From contig CAVQCO010000006.1 in NCBI GenBank assembly GCA_963711065.1, positions 1 to 64,000 on the forward strand: a DNA stretch of 64,000 nucleotides. The letters run 5' to 3'. A program made the translations under genes and the position numbers. Below, piece by piece: positions 40,782-49,572 of the stretch. The notes below the pieces were generated by a model. It was not told the DNA's origin. It worked only from the letters and a program-made list of their open reading frames with translations, and searched no databases. The DNA comes from Bog-473 sp963711065 (GTDB taxonomy: Bacteria; Actinomycetota; Acidimicrobiia; Acidimicrobiales; RAAP-2). Position 1 is the first letter of the stretch, and each line of letters starts with the position of its first letter.

Positions 40782-43145
40782 CTACCGGCGGCGGCCGAAG
40801 CTGTGGCGGGGCGCGACGCCGCCCGACATCTCGGGCCGGCCCGGCACGGCCGCCTCGAGCAGCATCCGCCACTCGGCGGCGGCCACCGTCCTGCGCACGG
40901 CCTCGACGGCGTCGGGGTTGACCGAGATCGACGTGATGCCCTGGCGAACCAGGTGCTCGGCGAAGGCCGGCCGGTTCGACGGGGCCTGGCCGCACAGCGA
41001 GGACGTCATGCCCGAGGACTGGCAGCCGCCGATGATGCGCCCGATGGCGTCGAGCACCGCCGGGTCGGCCTCGTCGAAGACGTCGGCGCAGATCTGGGAG
41101 TCGCGGTCCACGCCAAGCATGAGCTGGGTCAGGTCGTTGCTCCCGATCGACACGCCCTGGATCCCCATGGTGGCGTAGGTCGGGATCCAGTAGGCCACCG
41201 ACGGCACCTCCGCCATCACCCACACCGGCAGCGAGCCGGCCACCGGGCTGGCGTCGACCACGTCGAGGCAGGCCTCGAGCTCCCACGCCGTGCGCACGAA
41301 GGGGATCATCAGCACGATGTTCGGGGTCTCGGCCAGCACGCGGGCCAGCACGTCGAGCTCCAGCCGGAACAGGTCGGGCTCGCGGACGTAGCGGTAGCAC
41401 CCCCGGTACCCGATCATCGGGTTCTCCTCGTGGGGCTCGAACTCGTCGCCGCCCTCGAGGTTGGAGAACTCGTTGGAGCGGAAGTCGATGCTCCGGTACA
41501 CGACCGGGCGCGGCTCGAACGCCCGCGTGATGCGCAGCAGCGACTTGGCCATGGAGTCGACGAAGGCCTTCTCCTCGCCCCGCTCCAGGAGCTTGCGGGG
41601 GTGGACGCCCTTCAGGGCGTCGGTGACCATGAACTCGGCCCGGAGCAGGCCCACGCCGTCGACCGGCAACGCCGCCACCTCCTCGGCGTGCTCGGCGAAG
41701 GCCAGGTTGGCGTAGATCTTGGTTGCGAGGGCACCCGGGCCGGCCGGGCCGGACTGCGCGGGCGCCGTCGGGGCCGCCACGCCCGCCACCGGGGCCGCCA
41801 CGGCCCCCTCGGTCACGGTGCCCTGAGCGCCGTCGACGGTGACGAGCTCGCCGTCGCGCAGCACGGTCGTGGCGTTGCGGGCGCCCACGACGGCGGGGAC
41901 GCCGAGCTCGCGCGACACGATGGCGGCGTGGCAGGTCATGCCACCGCCGTCGGTCACGATGGCCGCGGCGCGGCGCATGGTGGGCACCCAGTCGGGGCTG
42001 GTCATCGGCGCCACCAGCACCTCACCGGCTTGCAGGCGGTCGCCCTGCTCCGGTGACTGCAGCACGCGCACGACGCCCGAGGCCCGGCCCGACGAGGCGG
42101 CCAGGCCCTGGACGAGCAGCGTGCCCAGCCCCGCCACGGCGCCGGGCGCCGCCCCGCCACCGACCGCCGTCACGGGGCGGGACTGCACGAGGTACGTGCG
42201 GCCGCCCGCCATGGCCCACTCGGTGTCCTGCGGCGAGCCGTAATGCGCCTCTGTGGCCAGTCCGATCCGCGCCACCTCGAGGATCTCGTCGTCGGAGAGG
42301 ACGCGGCGCCCGCCTTCGGCCGCGTCGAGCTCCACCCGCTGGTCCTCGCCGTCGGACCCGCGCACGATCTCGAAGGACTGCGTGCCCACCCGGGCGTGCA
42401 GCAGCCGGGGCCCGTCCTTCGCCACCACGTAGGTGTCCGGCTCGACCAGGCCGCTCACGACCACCTCGCCCTGGCCGAAGGCGGCCTCGATCACGATGTG
42501 GTCGGTCTCGCCCGTCGAGGGGTCGACGGTGAACATGACGCCCGAGCGCACCGAGGGCACCATCTCCTGGACCACCACCGCGATGGCGGGCTCCTCCGTC
42601 AGGTCCTTGTCGCCGCGGTAGAAGATGGAGCGGGCCCCCCACAGTGAGGCCCAGCAGTCCACCACCCGGCCCAGCAGCTGCTCGTCGCCGGCGACGTTGG
42701 TGAAGGTCTCGTTCATCCCGGCGAAGGAGGTCCCCTCGGCGTCCTCACCGATGCCCGAGGACCGCACGGCCACCCGCACCCGCTTGCCCAGGCGCTTGTA
42801 GTTGGCGACGATGTCGGCGGCCAGGTCCTCGGGGATCGGCACGGCGTGCACGAGGCCGCGCGCCTCGGCCGCCAGGCGGTCTAGGTCGTCCTGGGACGCC
42901 GTGCGGGCCTCGGCGAGGATCGCCACGAGGCGCTCCCGGATGCCGGCCCTCCCGATGGCGTCGAGATACGCATCCCCCGTGATGACGAAGCCGGGCGGGA
43001 CGGGCAGGCCGCCGGCCGTCAGCTCCCCCAGGTTGGCGCCCTTGCCGCCCACCGAACCCGTGTCCGTCAGCCGGATGTCCTCGAACCACCGAATTGCCTG
43101 CACGACCCGCACCTCCGCGACGGCGCCGGGCGGCCCCGTCTCCAT
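40782..43145 (-). CDS. ppsA: phosphoenolpyruvate synthase
   Basis: The 787-residue protein has three parts: the ATP-binding domain (SVGGKGANLGELTAGGLPVPPGF), the phosphohistidine domain with GGMTCHAAIVSRELGVPAVVG, and the C-terminal PEP/pyruvate domain (SIDFRSNEFSNLEGG, ENPMIGYRG, SIGSNDLTQLMLGVDRDS, SSLCGQAPSN). It converts pyruvate and ATP to PEP, AMP and phosphate, feeding gluconeogenesis. ATG 43145 has AGGGA just upstream; ATG 43184 lies in frame. It is divergent from the acyl-CoA transferase gene. Its presence beside the oxidoreductase operon suggests use of newly formed pyruvate. Confidence 0.93.
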   Translation of the reverse strand: METGPPGAVAEVRVVQAIRWFEDIRLTDTGSVGGKGANLGELTAGGLPVPPGFVITGDAYLDAIGRAGIRERLVAILAEARTASQDDLDRLAAEARGLVHAVPIPEDLAADIVANYKRLGKRVRVAVRSSGIGEDAEGTSFAGMNETFTNVAGDEQLLGRVVDCWASLWGARSIFYRGDKDLTEEPAIAVVVQEMVPSVRSGVMFTVDPSTGETDHIVIEAAFGQGEVVVSGLVEPDTYVVAKDGPRLLHARVGTQSFEIVRGSDGEDQRVELDAAEGGRRVLSDDEILEVARIGLATEAHYGSPQDTEWAMAGGRTYLVQSRPVTAVGGGAAPGAVAGLGTLLVQGLAASSGRASGVVRVLQSPEQGDRLQAGEVLVAPMTSPDWVPTMRRAAAIVTDGGGMTCHAAIVSRELGVPAVVGARNATTVLRDGELVTVDGAQGTVTEGAVAAPVAGVAAPTAPAQSGPAGPGALATKIYANLAFAEHAEEVAALPVDGVGLLRAEFMVTDALKGVHPRKLLERGEEKAFVDSMAKSLLRITRAFEPRPVVYRSIDFRSNEFSNLEGGDEFEPHEENPMIGYRGCYRYVREPDLFRLELDVLARVLAETPNIVLMIPFVRTAWELEACLDVVDASPVAGSLPVWVMAEVPSVAYWIPTYATMGIQGVSIGSNDLTQLMLGVDRDSQICADVFDEADPAVLDAIGRIIGGCQSSGMTSSLCGQAPSNRPAFAEHLVRQGITSISVNPDAVEAVRRTVAAAEWRMLLEAAVPGRPEMSGGVAPRHSFGRRR

Positions 43146-43225
43146 CGATCGTCCCTGATGATCGGGGAGGCCGATAGGGTCCAATGTCCCTGTTTGCGGA
43201 CGGTGGCCTCTGTGACACTGGGGCC

Positions 43226-44467
43226 ATGCAGACGCTCACCTTCGAGGAGGTCGTCGCGCGGATCCGCGCCCTGGGCGGGAGCGAGCCGCGGGTCGTGATC
43301 TCGGGCAACGCGGCGACGCCGACCACCCTGATCCGGGCCCTCACCGAGGCCCTCGAGAGCTGCCGCGTGTTCCAACTGAACGCCCAGCACGACTTCAGCG
43401 ACCGGCCCTCCTTCGTGTGCGAGACCCCGTTCGTCGGGCCGGGCATGCGCCACGACCCGGCGCTCGACTACCTGCCCATGCGGCTCTCCCTCGTGCCCCG
43501 CCTCTTCGACACCGTGCGCCGGCCCGACGCCGTGCTCCTCCACACCTCGCTGCCCCGGGACGGCAAGGTCTCGCTCGGGATAGAGGTCAACGTCCTGCCG
43601 GCCGCCATCGAGCAGGCCCGGGCCGGGGGGGGTCTGGTCCTGGCCCAGGCCAACCCGCACATGCCCTACACGTTCGGCGCCGGCGAGATTTCCCTCGAGT
43701 CGCTCGACGGCTTCATCGAGGTCGACGAGCCTCTCGCGCCGGCCGCCGAGCACGGGTCCGAGGAGGCGGCCGCCGCGATCGGCCAGCGGGTGGCGGCCTT
43801 CGCGGCCGACGGCACCACGCTGCAGCTCGGGATCGGGCTCATCCCCACGGTGGCGGCCCGGATGATGGCGCGGCGCCGCGGCATGCGCGTGTGGTCCGAG
43901 ATGATCAGCGACGGGGTCATGGACCTCGACCACGCCGGCGCGCTCGACCCCGCCGCACCGGTGTACACCTCGTTCCTCATCGGCACGGCCGAGCTGTACC
44001 GGTGGGCCGACGGCAACGAGCAACTGCACATGCTGCGGACCGAGACCGTCAACGACCCCGCCCGCATCGCGGCGCACCCGTGCATGCTGTCGGTCAACGC
44101 GGCCATGCAGGTCGACCTCTTCGCGCAGGCCAACGCCAGTTACGTCGACGGGCGGATCCACTCGGGGTTCGGCGGCCAGCCGGACTTCGTCTCCGGCGCG
44201 CTGCACTCGCCGGGCGGGCACGCCGTCGTGGCGCTCCACGCCTGGCACGACAAGACGGACACCTCGACGGTCGTGCCGGTCCTGACCAATCCGGTGACGT
44301 CCTTCCAGCACTCGGCAGTGATCAGCGAGCACGGGTGCGCGGAGCTCTTCGGGCGCTCGCAGCATGCGCAGGCCCAGCTGCTCATCGAGCAGGTAGCCGA
44401 CCCACGCGCCCGCGCCGGCCTGGCCGAGGCGGCAGAGCGTCTCGGGCTCGGCCGCGGCTTCGACTGA
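43226..44467 (+). CDS. acetyl-CoA hydrolase/4-hydroxybutyrate CoA-transferase family protein
   Basis: The 413-residue protein shows the family's N-terminal half (VVISGNAATPTTLIRALTEALESC) and C-terminal half (GIGLIPTVAARM, VWSEMISDGVMDL, and HSGFGGQPDFVSGALHSPGGHAVVAL). It ends ISEHGCAELFGRSQHAQAQLLIEQVA, containing the conserved Glu region. Family members transfer CoA between acetate, succinate, 4-hydroxybutyrate or propionate, or hydrolyse acetyl-CoA. The exact acceptor is unknown. ATG 43226 is chosen because the domain begins there. The gene starts about 80 bases from divergent ppsA. Confidence 0.85.
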   Translation: MQTLTFEEVVARIRALGGSEPRVVISGNAATPTTLIRALTEALESCRVFQLNAQHDFSDRPSFVCETPFVGPGMRHDPALDYLPMRLSLVPRLFDTVRRPDAVLLHTSLPRDGKVSLGIEVNVLPAAIEQARAGGGLVLAQANPHMPYTFGAGEISLESLDGFIEVDEPLAPAAEHGSEEAAAAIGQRVAAFAADGTTLQLGIGLIPTVAARMMARRRGMRVWSEMISDGVMDLDHAGALDPAAPVYTSFLIGTAELYRWADGNEQLHMLRTETVNDPARIAAHPCMLSVNAAMQVDLFAQANASYVDGRIHSGFGGQPDFVSGALHSPGGHAVVALHAWHDKTDTSTVVPVLTNPVTSFQHSAVISEHGCAELFGRSQHAQAQLLIEQVADPRARAGLAEAAERLGLGRGFD

Positions 44468-44482
44468 CCCCGGCACCCGGGC

Positions 44483-44833
44483 TCAGCCCAGGTCGTCCTC
44501 CCCCTCGGCGTCGTCGTCGTGCGCCAGGGGCGCGCTCAGGTCCCACCCCTCGTCGCCCTCGTGGAGCCGCAGCCCGCCCGCCCGGTCGGCACCGTCGGGG
44601 TCGTCCATGCCGCCCTGCAGGGTGACGAGCAGCTCGGGGTCGTCCAGCTGGGCCCCGAGCTCTTCGAGCTCCAGCTCGTCGGCCACCAGGCTCGGGTCCA
44701 GGGAGGGGTCCCCCTCGAGCTGCTCGAGGAAGGACGGGTTCAACCGCTCCCCCTCGTCCTCGGCCACGTCGCCCTGGCGGAAGGTCTCCGTCTCGAGCGC
44801 CTCGTCGGGTGACCACTCGTCGCCGCTGCTCAT
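44483..44833 (-). CDS. acidic low-complexity protein, hypothetical
   Basis: The 116-residue protein is very rich in Asp, Glu, Leu and Gly and lacks hydrophobic segments. A strong ribosome site (GGAGGG) precedes ATG 44833. The motif LNPSFLEQLEGDPSLDPSLVADELELEELGAQLDDPELLVTL repeats a Leu/Asp pattern suggestive of helices with acidic faces. The family is not recognised. Because of the strong site and its compact reading frame I call it, but with caution. It is divergent from the 92-residue gene at 45002. Confidence 0.62.
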   Translation of the reverse strand: MSSGDEWSPDEALETETFRQGDVAEDEGERLNPSFLEQLEGDPSLDPSLVADELELEELGAQLDDPELLVTLQGGMDDPDGADRAGGLRLHEGDEGWDLSAPLAHDDDAEGEDDLG

Positions 44834-45001
44834 GTGGGGCCCTCCTTCGGTGCCGTCGCCCCAGCCGAGCCGACGCGGGCCCCATCCTGCCCCACGAAGG
44901 GTCCTTCGGCACTTCACGTCCCGCAACGGGCCGCGCACACTCTGGTGGTGCCAGGATGGCCCACGTCGGCCGGTGGCACGACGAACGACGGAGGAGCGAA
45001 C

Positions 45002-45280
45002 ATGGCAGCGCCCGAACACATCAACAGCCACCAGCGCGACACGCTGGCCCAGGTCTTCCGGCATCCCTCGAGCCACAACATCGAGTGGCACGCCGTGCTC
45101 TCGCTGCTCAACGCCGTGGCCGACGTGCACGAGACCCACAAGGGCAACGTCCAGGCCACCGCCGGGGGCGAGACCGAGACGTTCGAGCCGCGCGGCAAGG
45201 ACATCGACCCCGAGCAGCTGGCCAACCTGCGCCGGCTCCTCAAGCGGGCGGGCTACGGGCCCGACGAGGTGCCCGCGTAG
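45002..45280 (+). CDS. small conserved hypothetical protein
   Basis: The 92-residue soluble protein begins MAAPEHINSHQRDTLAQVFRHPSSHNIEW, followed by a helix (HAVLSLLNAVADVHETHKG) and LRRLLKRAGYGPDEV. The ATG has a good ribosome site (GGAGGAGCG). The pattern FRHPSSHNIEWHAV resembles small HicA-like proteins (the G-S-H-x element), but the usual lysine and histidine arrangement is not clear. No partner antitoxin is adjacent, so I leave it unnamed. Confidence 0.65.
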   Translation: MAAPEHINSHQRDTLAQVFRHPSSHNIEWHAVLSLLNAVADVHETHKGNVQATAGGETETFEPRGKDIDPEQLANLRRLLKRAGYGPDEVPA

Positions 45281-45362
45281 GGCCATTGGTCCCACCGTGA
45301 CGCCGGCGGCGGACGTCACGTGACCAATTGCCCTGTCGGGCCGGCCCGTTCGCGTGTGACAT

Positions 45363-46367
45363 ATGCCCATGGGCCTCTACGACGTGCTCTGCGTGGGCGA
45401 CGCCGCCACCGACGTGTTCATCCGGCTGTCGGACGCGCACATCCGCACCTGGGAGGACGGCCACGGGCACTGGATGGACCTGCCCTTCGGCGGCAAGGTC
45501 CCCTTCGAGTACGCGCTGACGGTCGAGGCGGGCGGAAACGCGGCCAACGCGGCCGTCGGGCTGTCCCGGCTCGGCGTGCCGACGGGCATCGCGGCGCACG
45601 TCGGGAGCGACGACATCGGCCGCACCATGCAGGCGGCGCTCGAGCGCGAGGGTGTCGACACCCATCTCGTGCGCTTCGACCCCACGCAGCCGAGCAACCG
45701 CAACTTCGTGCTCTGGTTCGGCCAGGACCGCACGATCCTGGTGCGCCACGAGCTCTACGACTACCACTGGCCCCACCTCAGCCCGCGTGAGGTCCCCCGC
45801 TGGGTCTACCTGAGCTCGGTGGGCTGCGACGCGGCGGCGTACTACGAGCAGCTCGTCGGCTGGCTCCGCTCGGAGCCGTCGGTGCGGCTCGCCTTCCAGC
45901 CCGGGACGTTCCAGATCGCCCAGGGCGTCGAGGCCATGCGCGGCCTGTACGGGCGGGCCGACCTCCTCATCTGCAACCGCGAGGAGGCGGTCGAGATCGG
46001 CGGCGGCGACCACGGCAGTCTGGCCGAGATCCTCGAGTCCCTGCACCGGCTCGGCCCGAGCACGGTGGTGGTGACGGACGGGCCCGAAGGCGCCTACGCG
46101 TCCGATGGGTCACTGCGCTACCGGGTCCCGTCGTACCCGGACCCCGCCCCACCCACGGAGCGCACGGGCGCGGGGGACGCGTTCTCCTCGGCCCTCGTCG
46201 CCGCGCTGGTCAAGGGGCTCCCGCTCGACACGGCGATGGCCTGGGCCCCGGTGAACGCAATGAGCGTGGTGCAGGAGGTCGGCTCGCAGACGGGCCTCCT
46301 CGGCGAGCGTGAGGTGCGCAAGCACCTGGAGGCCGCGCCCGCGTCCTACGCCGTCACCACCTGGTGA
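45363..46367 (+). CDS. PfkB-family carbohydrate kinase
   Basis: The 334-residue sugar kinase of the ribokinase/PfkB family begins VLCVGDAATDVFIRLSD and has the substrate segment GGNAANAAVGLSRLG. The ATP/anion-hole signature is ERTGAGDAFSSALVAAL, with the catalytic Asp in GAGD. It phosphorylates a sugar or nucleoside in the cytoplasm. The ROK kinase and an ABC sugar importer follow, so it may act on the imported sugar or its derivative. ATG 45363 or 45369 is the start. Confidence 0.86.
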   Translation: MPMGLYDVLCVGDAATDVFIRLSDAHIRTWEDGHGHWMDLPFGGKVPFEYALTVEAGGNAANAAVGLSRLGVPTGIAAHVGSDDIGRTMQAALEREGVDTHLVRFDPTQPSNRNFVLWFGQDRTILVRHELYDYHWPHLSPREVPRWVYLSSVGCDAAAYYEQLVGWLRSEPSVRLAFQPGTFQIAQGVEAMRGLYGRADLLICNREEAVEIGGGDHGSLAEILESLHRLGPSTVVVTDGPEGAYASDGSLRYRVPSYPDPAPPTERTGAGDAFSSALVAALVKGLPLDTAMAWAPVNAMSVVQEVGSQTGLLGEREVRKHLEAAPASYAVTTW

Positions 46368-46410
46368 GCCGGCGCAGCCTGGACGAGACTGGCCGCATGC
46401 GGTGCAACGT

Positions 46411-47310
46411 GTGACGGCGCATCCCGTCCTGGCGGCCGACGTGGGGGGCACCCAGATGCGCTGCGCGCTGGTCGGCCCACGCGGGGACGTGCTGGTGCGC
46501 CGGTCGGCCCACACGCCCGAGCACGCCGGCGTGCCGGGGGCGCTGATCGACCTCGTCCGCGACGTCGGCGCCGTCACCGACCACGGTCCGGTCTCCCACG
46601 CCGTCGTCGGCCTGCCGGGCTCCGTCGACTACGAAGCGGGGCGGCTGCTGTGGGCTCCGCACCTGCCCGAAGCCTGGCCCGAGCAGCTGTCACGGGACGA
46701 GCTGACGACGCGGCTCGGCCTGCCCGTGCACATCGCCAACGACGCCGACCTCGCCGCGGTGGGCGAGGCCGCGTTCGGCGCCGGCGCCGGGAGCGTCGAC
46801 GTCGCCTATCTCACGATCTCGACGGGCATCGGGGCGGGCGTCGTCCAGAGCGGGCGCCTGCTGCGGGGGCGACGGTCGCTGGCCGAGGTGGGCCACACCG
46901 TCATCGACTGGCGCGCCTGGCGCGAGGGCCTCCCGTGCACGCTCGAGGAGCTGGGCTCGGGGAGCGGCGTGGCCCGCCTGGCGCGCGAGGCCGGCCTGAA
47001 CGTCCGCGACGCGAAGGAGCTCGAGGCGGCCGCGGGCGCCGGCGACGCCGGGGCCGTCGCCGTCTGGCAGGGCGCCATCGCCGCCTGCGCGGCCGGCGTG
47101 GCGAACCTGGTCATGTCCTTCTCACCGGGCACCGTCGTCATCGGCGGCGGGCTCGGCCGGCGAGAGGAGTTCTTCGGCGCCGTGCGCGCGCTCGTGCTGA
47201 GCCGGCCCGAGCACCAGCCCCCCGGCCTGTCCATCGTGCCGGCCGCGCTCGGGGACGATGCGGGCCTGGCCGGTGCCGCAGCCTGGGCCGGGGCCACCGA
47301 GACCCTCTGA
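46411..47310 (+). CDS. ROK-family sugar kinase, zinc motif missing
   Basis: The 299-residue protein has the phosphate loop LAADVGGTQMRCALVG, IANDADLAAVGEAAFGAG with the catalytic Asp, STGIGAGVVQSGRLLRG and GTVVIGGGLGR. The usual zinc motif C-x-C-G-x2-G-C-x-E after GH is absent: here GHTVIDWRAWREGLPCTLEELGSGSG keeps one Cys only. Such kinases phosphorylate glucose or related hexoses. GTG 46411 is the start. It follows the PfkB gene by 43 bases, probably in one operon, and precedes the ABC transporter genes. Confidence 0.82.
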   Translation: MTAHPVLAADVGGTQMRCALVGPRGDVLVRRSAHTPEHAGVPGALIDLVRDVGAVTDHGPVSHAVVGLPGSVDYEAGRLLWAPHLPEAWPEQLSRDELTTRLGLPVHIANDADLAAVGEAAFGAGAGSVDVAYLTISTGIGAGVVQSGRLLRGRRSLAEVGHTVIDWRAWREGLPCTLEELGSGSGVARLAREAGLNVRDAKELEAAAGAGDAGAVAVWQGAIAACAAGVANLVMSFSPGTVVIGGGLGRREEFFGAVRALVLSRPEHQPPGLSIVPAALGDDAGLAGAAAWAGATETL

Positions 47311-47480
47311 GCCCGGGGTGGTGCCCGGTCGCCGTCTCAGCCGGCGCCCAGCATGAGGACCTTGGCCTCTATAAGGTTCTCGGAGTTGCAACGAAACTGC
47401 AATGGACCAAATTCCCATTGGGGTATGGAGACAGAGCAGGGGTCCCGCTTGACCGAGCGGGCCAGACCAAAGGAGACAAT
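47311..47480 (+). promoter_or_regulatory. probable promoter and operator region of the sugar ABC operon
   Basis: The 170-base gap has lower G+C than its surroundings. A TTGCA/TGCAA inverted pair (47386-47390 and 47398-47402) separated by seven bases resembles a LacI- or ROK-type operator. A clear AAAGGAG ribosome site at 47469-47475 stands five bases before the GTG start at 47481 and decides that start. No convincing -10 box was found, so the promoter position is open. Confidence 0.45.
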
Positions 47481-48677
47481 GTGCGTTTCAGCAGGGCAGG
47501 CATGCTCGGGGGGCTCTCCCTCGCCGTGTCGTCGATGCTGGTCGGCGCTGCATACGTGGGGGCTTCGGCTTCGGTACGTGTCAGCGGGCCGTCCAACATC
47601 TCGACCACTTCGTTCACCACGAACTTCAGCGTCATGAAGCAGTTCAAGTCGCTCGCCGCAGCGGGCCACGGCAAGGTCGCGGCGATCTTCCCCGACACGA
47701 CCTCGTCGACCAGGTACGTCGAGTTCGACCAGCCGGACGTCGCCAAGGCCCTCTCCACGGCCGGCCTGAGCTCGTCCCAGTACGTGGTGCAGAACGCCCT
47801 CGGGAGTGACGCCACCCAGCTGACCGACGCCCAGACCGACATCTCCAACGGCGCCACCGTGCTGCTGGTCGACGCGCTCGACTCCGGCGTGGGGGCGCAG
47901 ATCGAGAGCTACGCCAAGTCACGCGGCGTCAAGGTCATCGACTACGACCGGCTGGTGCTCGGCGGAAGCCGCCAGTACTACGTCAGCTTCAACAACGTGA
48001 CGGTCGGCAAGCTCCAGGGTGAAGGCCTCGTTGCCTGCGTCAAGGCGTGGCACGTCTCGAAGCCGAACGTCGTCGTGATGCACGGTGCGGTGACGGACAA
48101 CAACGCCACGCTGTTCGCTCAGGGCTCAGACTCGGTGATCAACCCACTGTTCAAGTCGGGCAAGTGGGTGGCCGTGGCCCACACGGCCGGGTCGTGGGAC
48201 GCGCCGACGTCCGAGACCGAGTTCCAGGCCGTCTACACGGCGCACCCGAACACCAACGCGGCGCTGATCCCCAACGACGCCAACGCCGCCGCGGTGATCA
48301 CGTACCTGCAGTCGCTCCACGTGAAGCCAAGGACCTTCCCGACCACCGGGCAGGACGCCCAACTGACGGGCATGCAGGACGTGCTCTCCGGCTACCAGTG
48401 CGGCACGGTGTACAAGCCGATCTACCTCGAGTCGCAGGCCGCGGTGGCGCTCGCCCTGTACCTGCGTGCCGGGACGAAGCCCCCGTCGTCGTTGGTCAAC
48501 GGCAAGACCACGGACACGACCGCCAGCGTGAACGTCCCCTCGGTCCTCGAGACCCCGGTGTGGGTGACCACGAAGAACATGAACGCCACGGTGATCAAGC
48601 AAGGCCAGGTCCCCGCCTCGCAGCTCTGCACCGGCTCGTACGCCGCCGAGTGCACCGCGGCAGGCATCACGCCGTAG
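47481..48677 (+). CDS. sugar ABC transporter substrate-binding protein
   Basis: The 398-residue protein starts at GTG 47481 with a signal sequence (FSRAGMLGGLSLAVSSMLVGAAYVGASAS). The periplasmic-binding type 1 fold is seen in KVAAIFPDTTSSTRYVEFD, ISNGATVLLVDALDSGVG, GVKVIDYDRLV and ALIPNDANAAAVI. Overall it resembles xylose/ribose-type binding proteins (XylF, RbsB). It delivers a sugar to the permease at 49573. A stem-loop follows its stop codon, which may hold it at a higher level than the ATPase and permease. Confidence 0.88.
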   Translation: MRFSRAGMLGGLSLAVSSMLVGAAYVGASASVRVSGPSNISTTSFTTNFSVMKQFKSLAAAGHGKVAAIFPDTTSSTRYVEFDQPDVAKALSTAGLSSSQYVVQNALGSDATQLTDAQTDISNGATVLLVDALDSGVGAQIESYAKSRGVKVIDYDRLVLGGSRQYYVSFNNVTVGKLQGEGLVACVKAWHVSKPNVVVMHGAVTDNNATLFAQGSDSVINPLFKSGKWVAVAHTAGSWDAPTSETEFQAVYTAHPNTNAALIPNDANAAAVITYLQSLHVKPRTFPTTGQDAQLTGMQDVLSGYQCGTVYKPIYLESQAAVALALYLRAGTKPPSSLVNGKTTDTTASVNVPSVLETPVWVTTKNMNATVIKQGQVPASQLCTGSYAAECTAAGITP

Positions 48678-48733
48678 CGATCATTGGCTCGCGCTGCCCG
48701 GCTGGGTAGTGTCGACCCCAGAGAAGGCTTCCG

Positions 48734-48764
48734 GACCGACCCCCGTCCCCAGGACGGGGGTCGG
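48734..48764. terminator. 14-bp perfect stem-loop between binding protein and ATPase genes
   Basis: The arms 48734-48747 and 48751-48764 are exactly complementary around a 3-base loop (48748-48750), with nine G-C pairs. It sits 56 bases after the binding-protein stop and 42 before the ATPase start, in an otherwise unbroken same-strand operon. It is likely an attenuator or mRNA-stabilising hairpin that raises binding-protein over transporter levels. There is no T run after it, so complete termination is unlikely. Confidence 0.65.
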
Positions 48765-48806
48765 TCATGGGAGGCAAGCGCGCGACGGTGACAGGGGGTA
48801 TCGAGG

Positions 48807-49565
48807 GTGGCAGAGGGTGCACCACTGCTCGAACTGCGGGGTGTGAGCAAGGTCTTCGGGGCCGTCCGCGCGCTCAACGGGGTCAACTTGACGGTCCCTC
48901 CCGGCAAGGTGACCGCCCTGGCCGGCGACAACGGCGCCGGGAAATCAGTGCTGATCAAGACCGTGTCCGGTTTGTGGGAGCCCTCCGAAGGAGCGATCTA
49001 CTGGGAGGGCCAGCGCGTGCACTTCCACTCCCCCGGCGACGCCGAGGCGCACGGCATCACGACGATCTACCAGGACCTCGCGCTGTGCGACAACCTCGAC
49101 ATCGTGCAGAACATGTTCCTCGGGCACGAGAGGCGACGCCACGGACTGCTGGACGAGTCCACCATGGAACTGGCCGCGCGCAAGACGCTGGCCGACCTCC
49201 ACGTGACGACAGTCCGCTCCATCCGCCAGCCGGTCGCCTCGCTGTCCGGCGGCCAGCGCCAGTCCGTGGCGGTGGCCAAGGCGGTCATGCAGGCCGCCAA
49301 GCTGGTGATCATGGACGAGCCCACCGCCGCTCTTGGCGTGGCGCAGACGCAGATGGTCCTCGAGTTGATCAAGCGACTGTCGAGCCAGGACACGGCCGTC
49401 ATCCTCATCTCGCACAACCTCAACGACGTCTTCGCCGTGGCCGACCAGATCTCCGTCCTGTACCTGGGCCAGATGGTCGCGTCCGGCCCCGCCGAGGACT
49501 TCGATCGCCAGGTCATCGTGGACTACATGACCACGGGCGAGTCGTCCCGAGCCGCCGGGGAGTGA
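48807..49565 (+). CDS. sugar ABC transporter ATPase, single-domain
   Basis: The 252-residue protein has one nucleotide-binding domain: Walker A GDNGAGKS (VLIKT follows), Q-loop IYQDLAL, signature LSGGQRQSVAVAKAV, Walker B LVIMDEPTAALG and H-loop LISHNLNDVFA. Xylose- and ribose-type importers often use a double-domain ATPase; this is the short form, as in fructose-type systems, and must work as a homodimer. GTG 48807 is the start. The permease follows after seven bases. Confidence 0.9.
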   Translation: MAEGAPLLELRGVSKVFGAVRALNGVNLTVPPGKVTALAGDNGAGKSVLIKTVSGLWEPSEGAIYWEGQRVHFHSPGDAEAHGITTIYQDLALCDNLDIVQNMFLGHERRRHGLLDESTMELAARKTLADLHVTTVRSIRQPVASLSGGQRQSVAVAKAVMQAAKLVIMDEPTAALGVAQTQMVLELIKRLSSQDTAVILISHNLNDVFAVADQISVLYLGQMVASGPAEDFDRQVIVDYMTTGESSRAAGE

Positions 49566-49572
49566 CCGGACG

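Noticed and set aside
44834..45001. Riboswitch or structured RNA in the divergent gap
   Set aside because: I could not find paired elements beyond short chance matches; only ribosome sites for both genes are clear.
45002..45280. HicA-type toxin call for the 92-residue protein
   Set aside because: The resemblance is limited to a short Ser-His segment and there is no adjacent HicB-like antitoxin.
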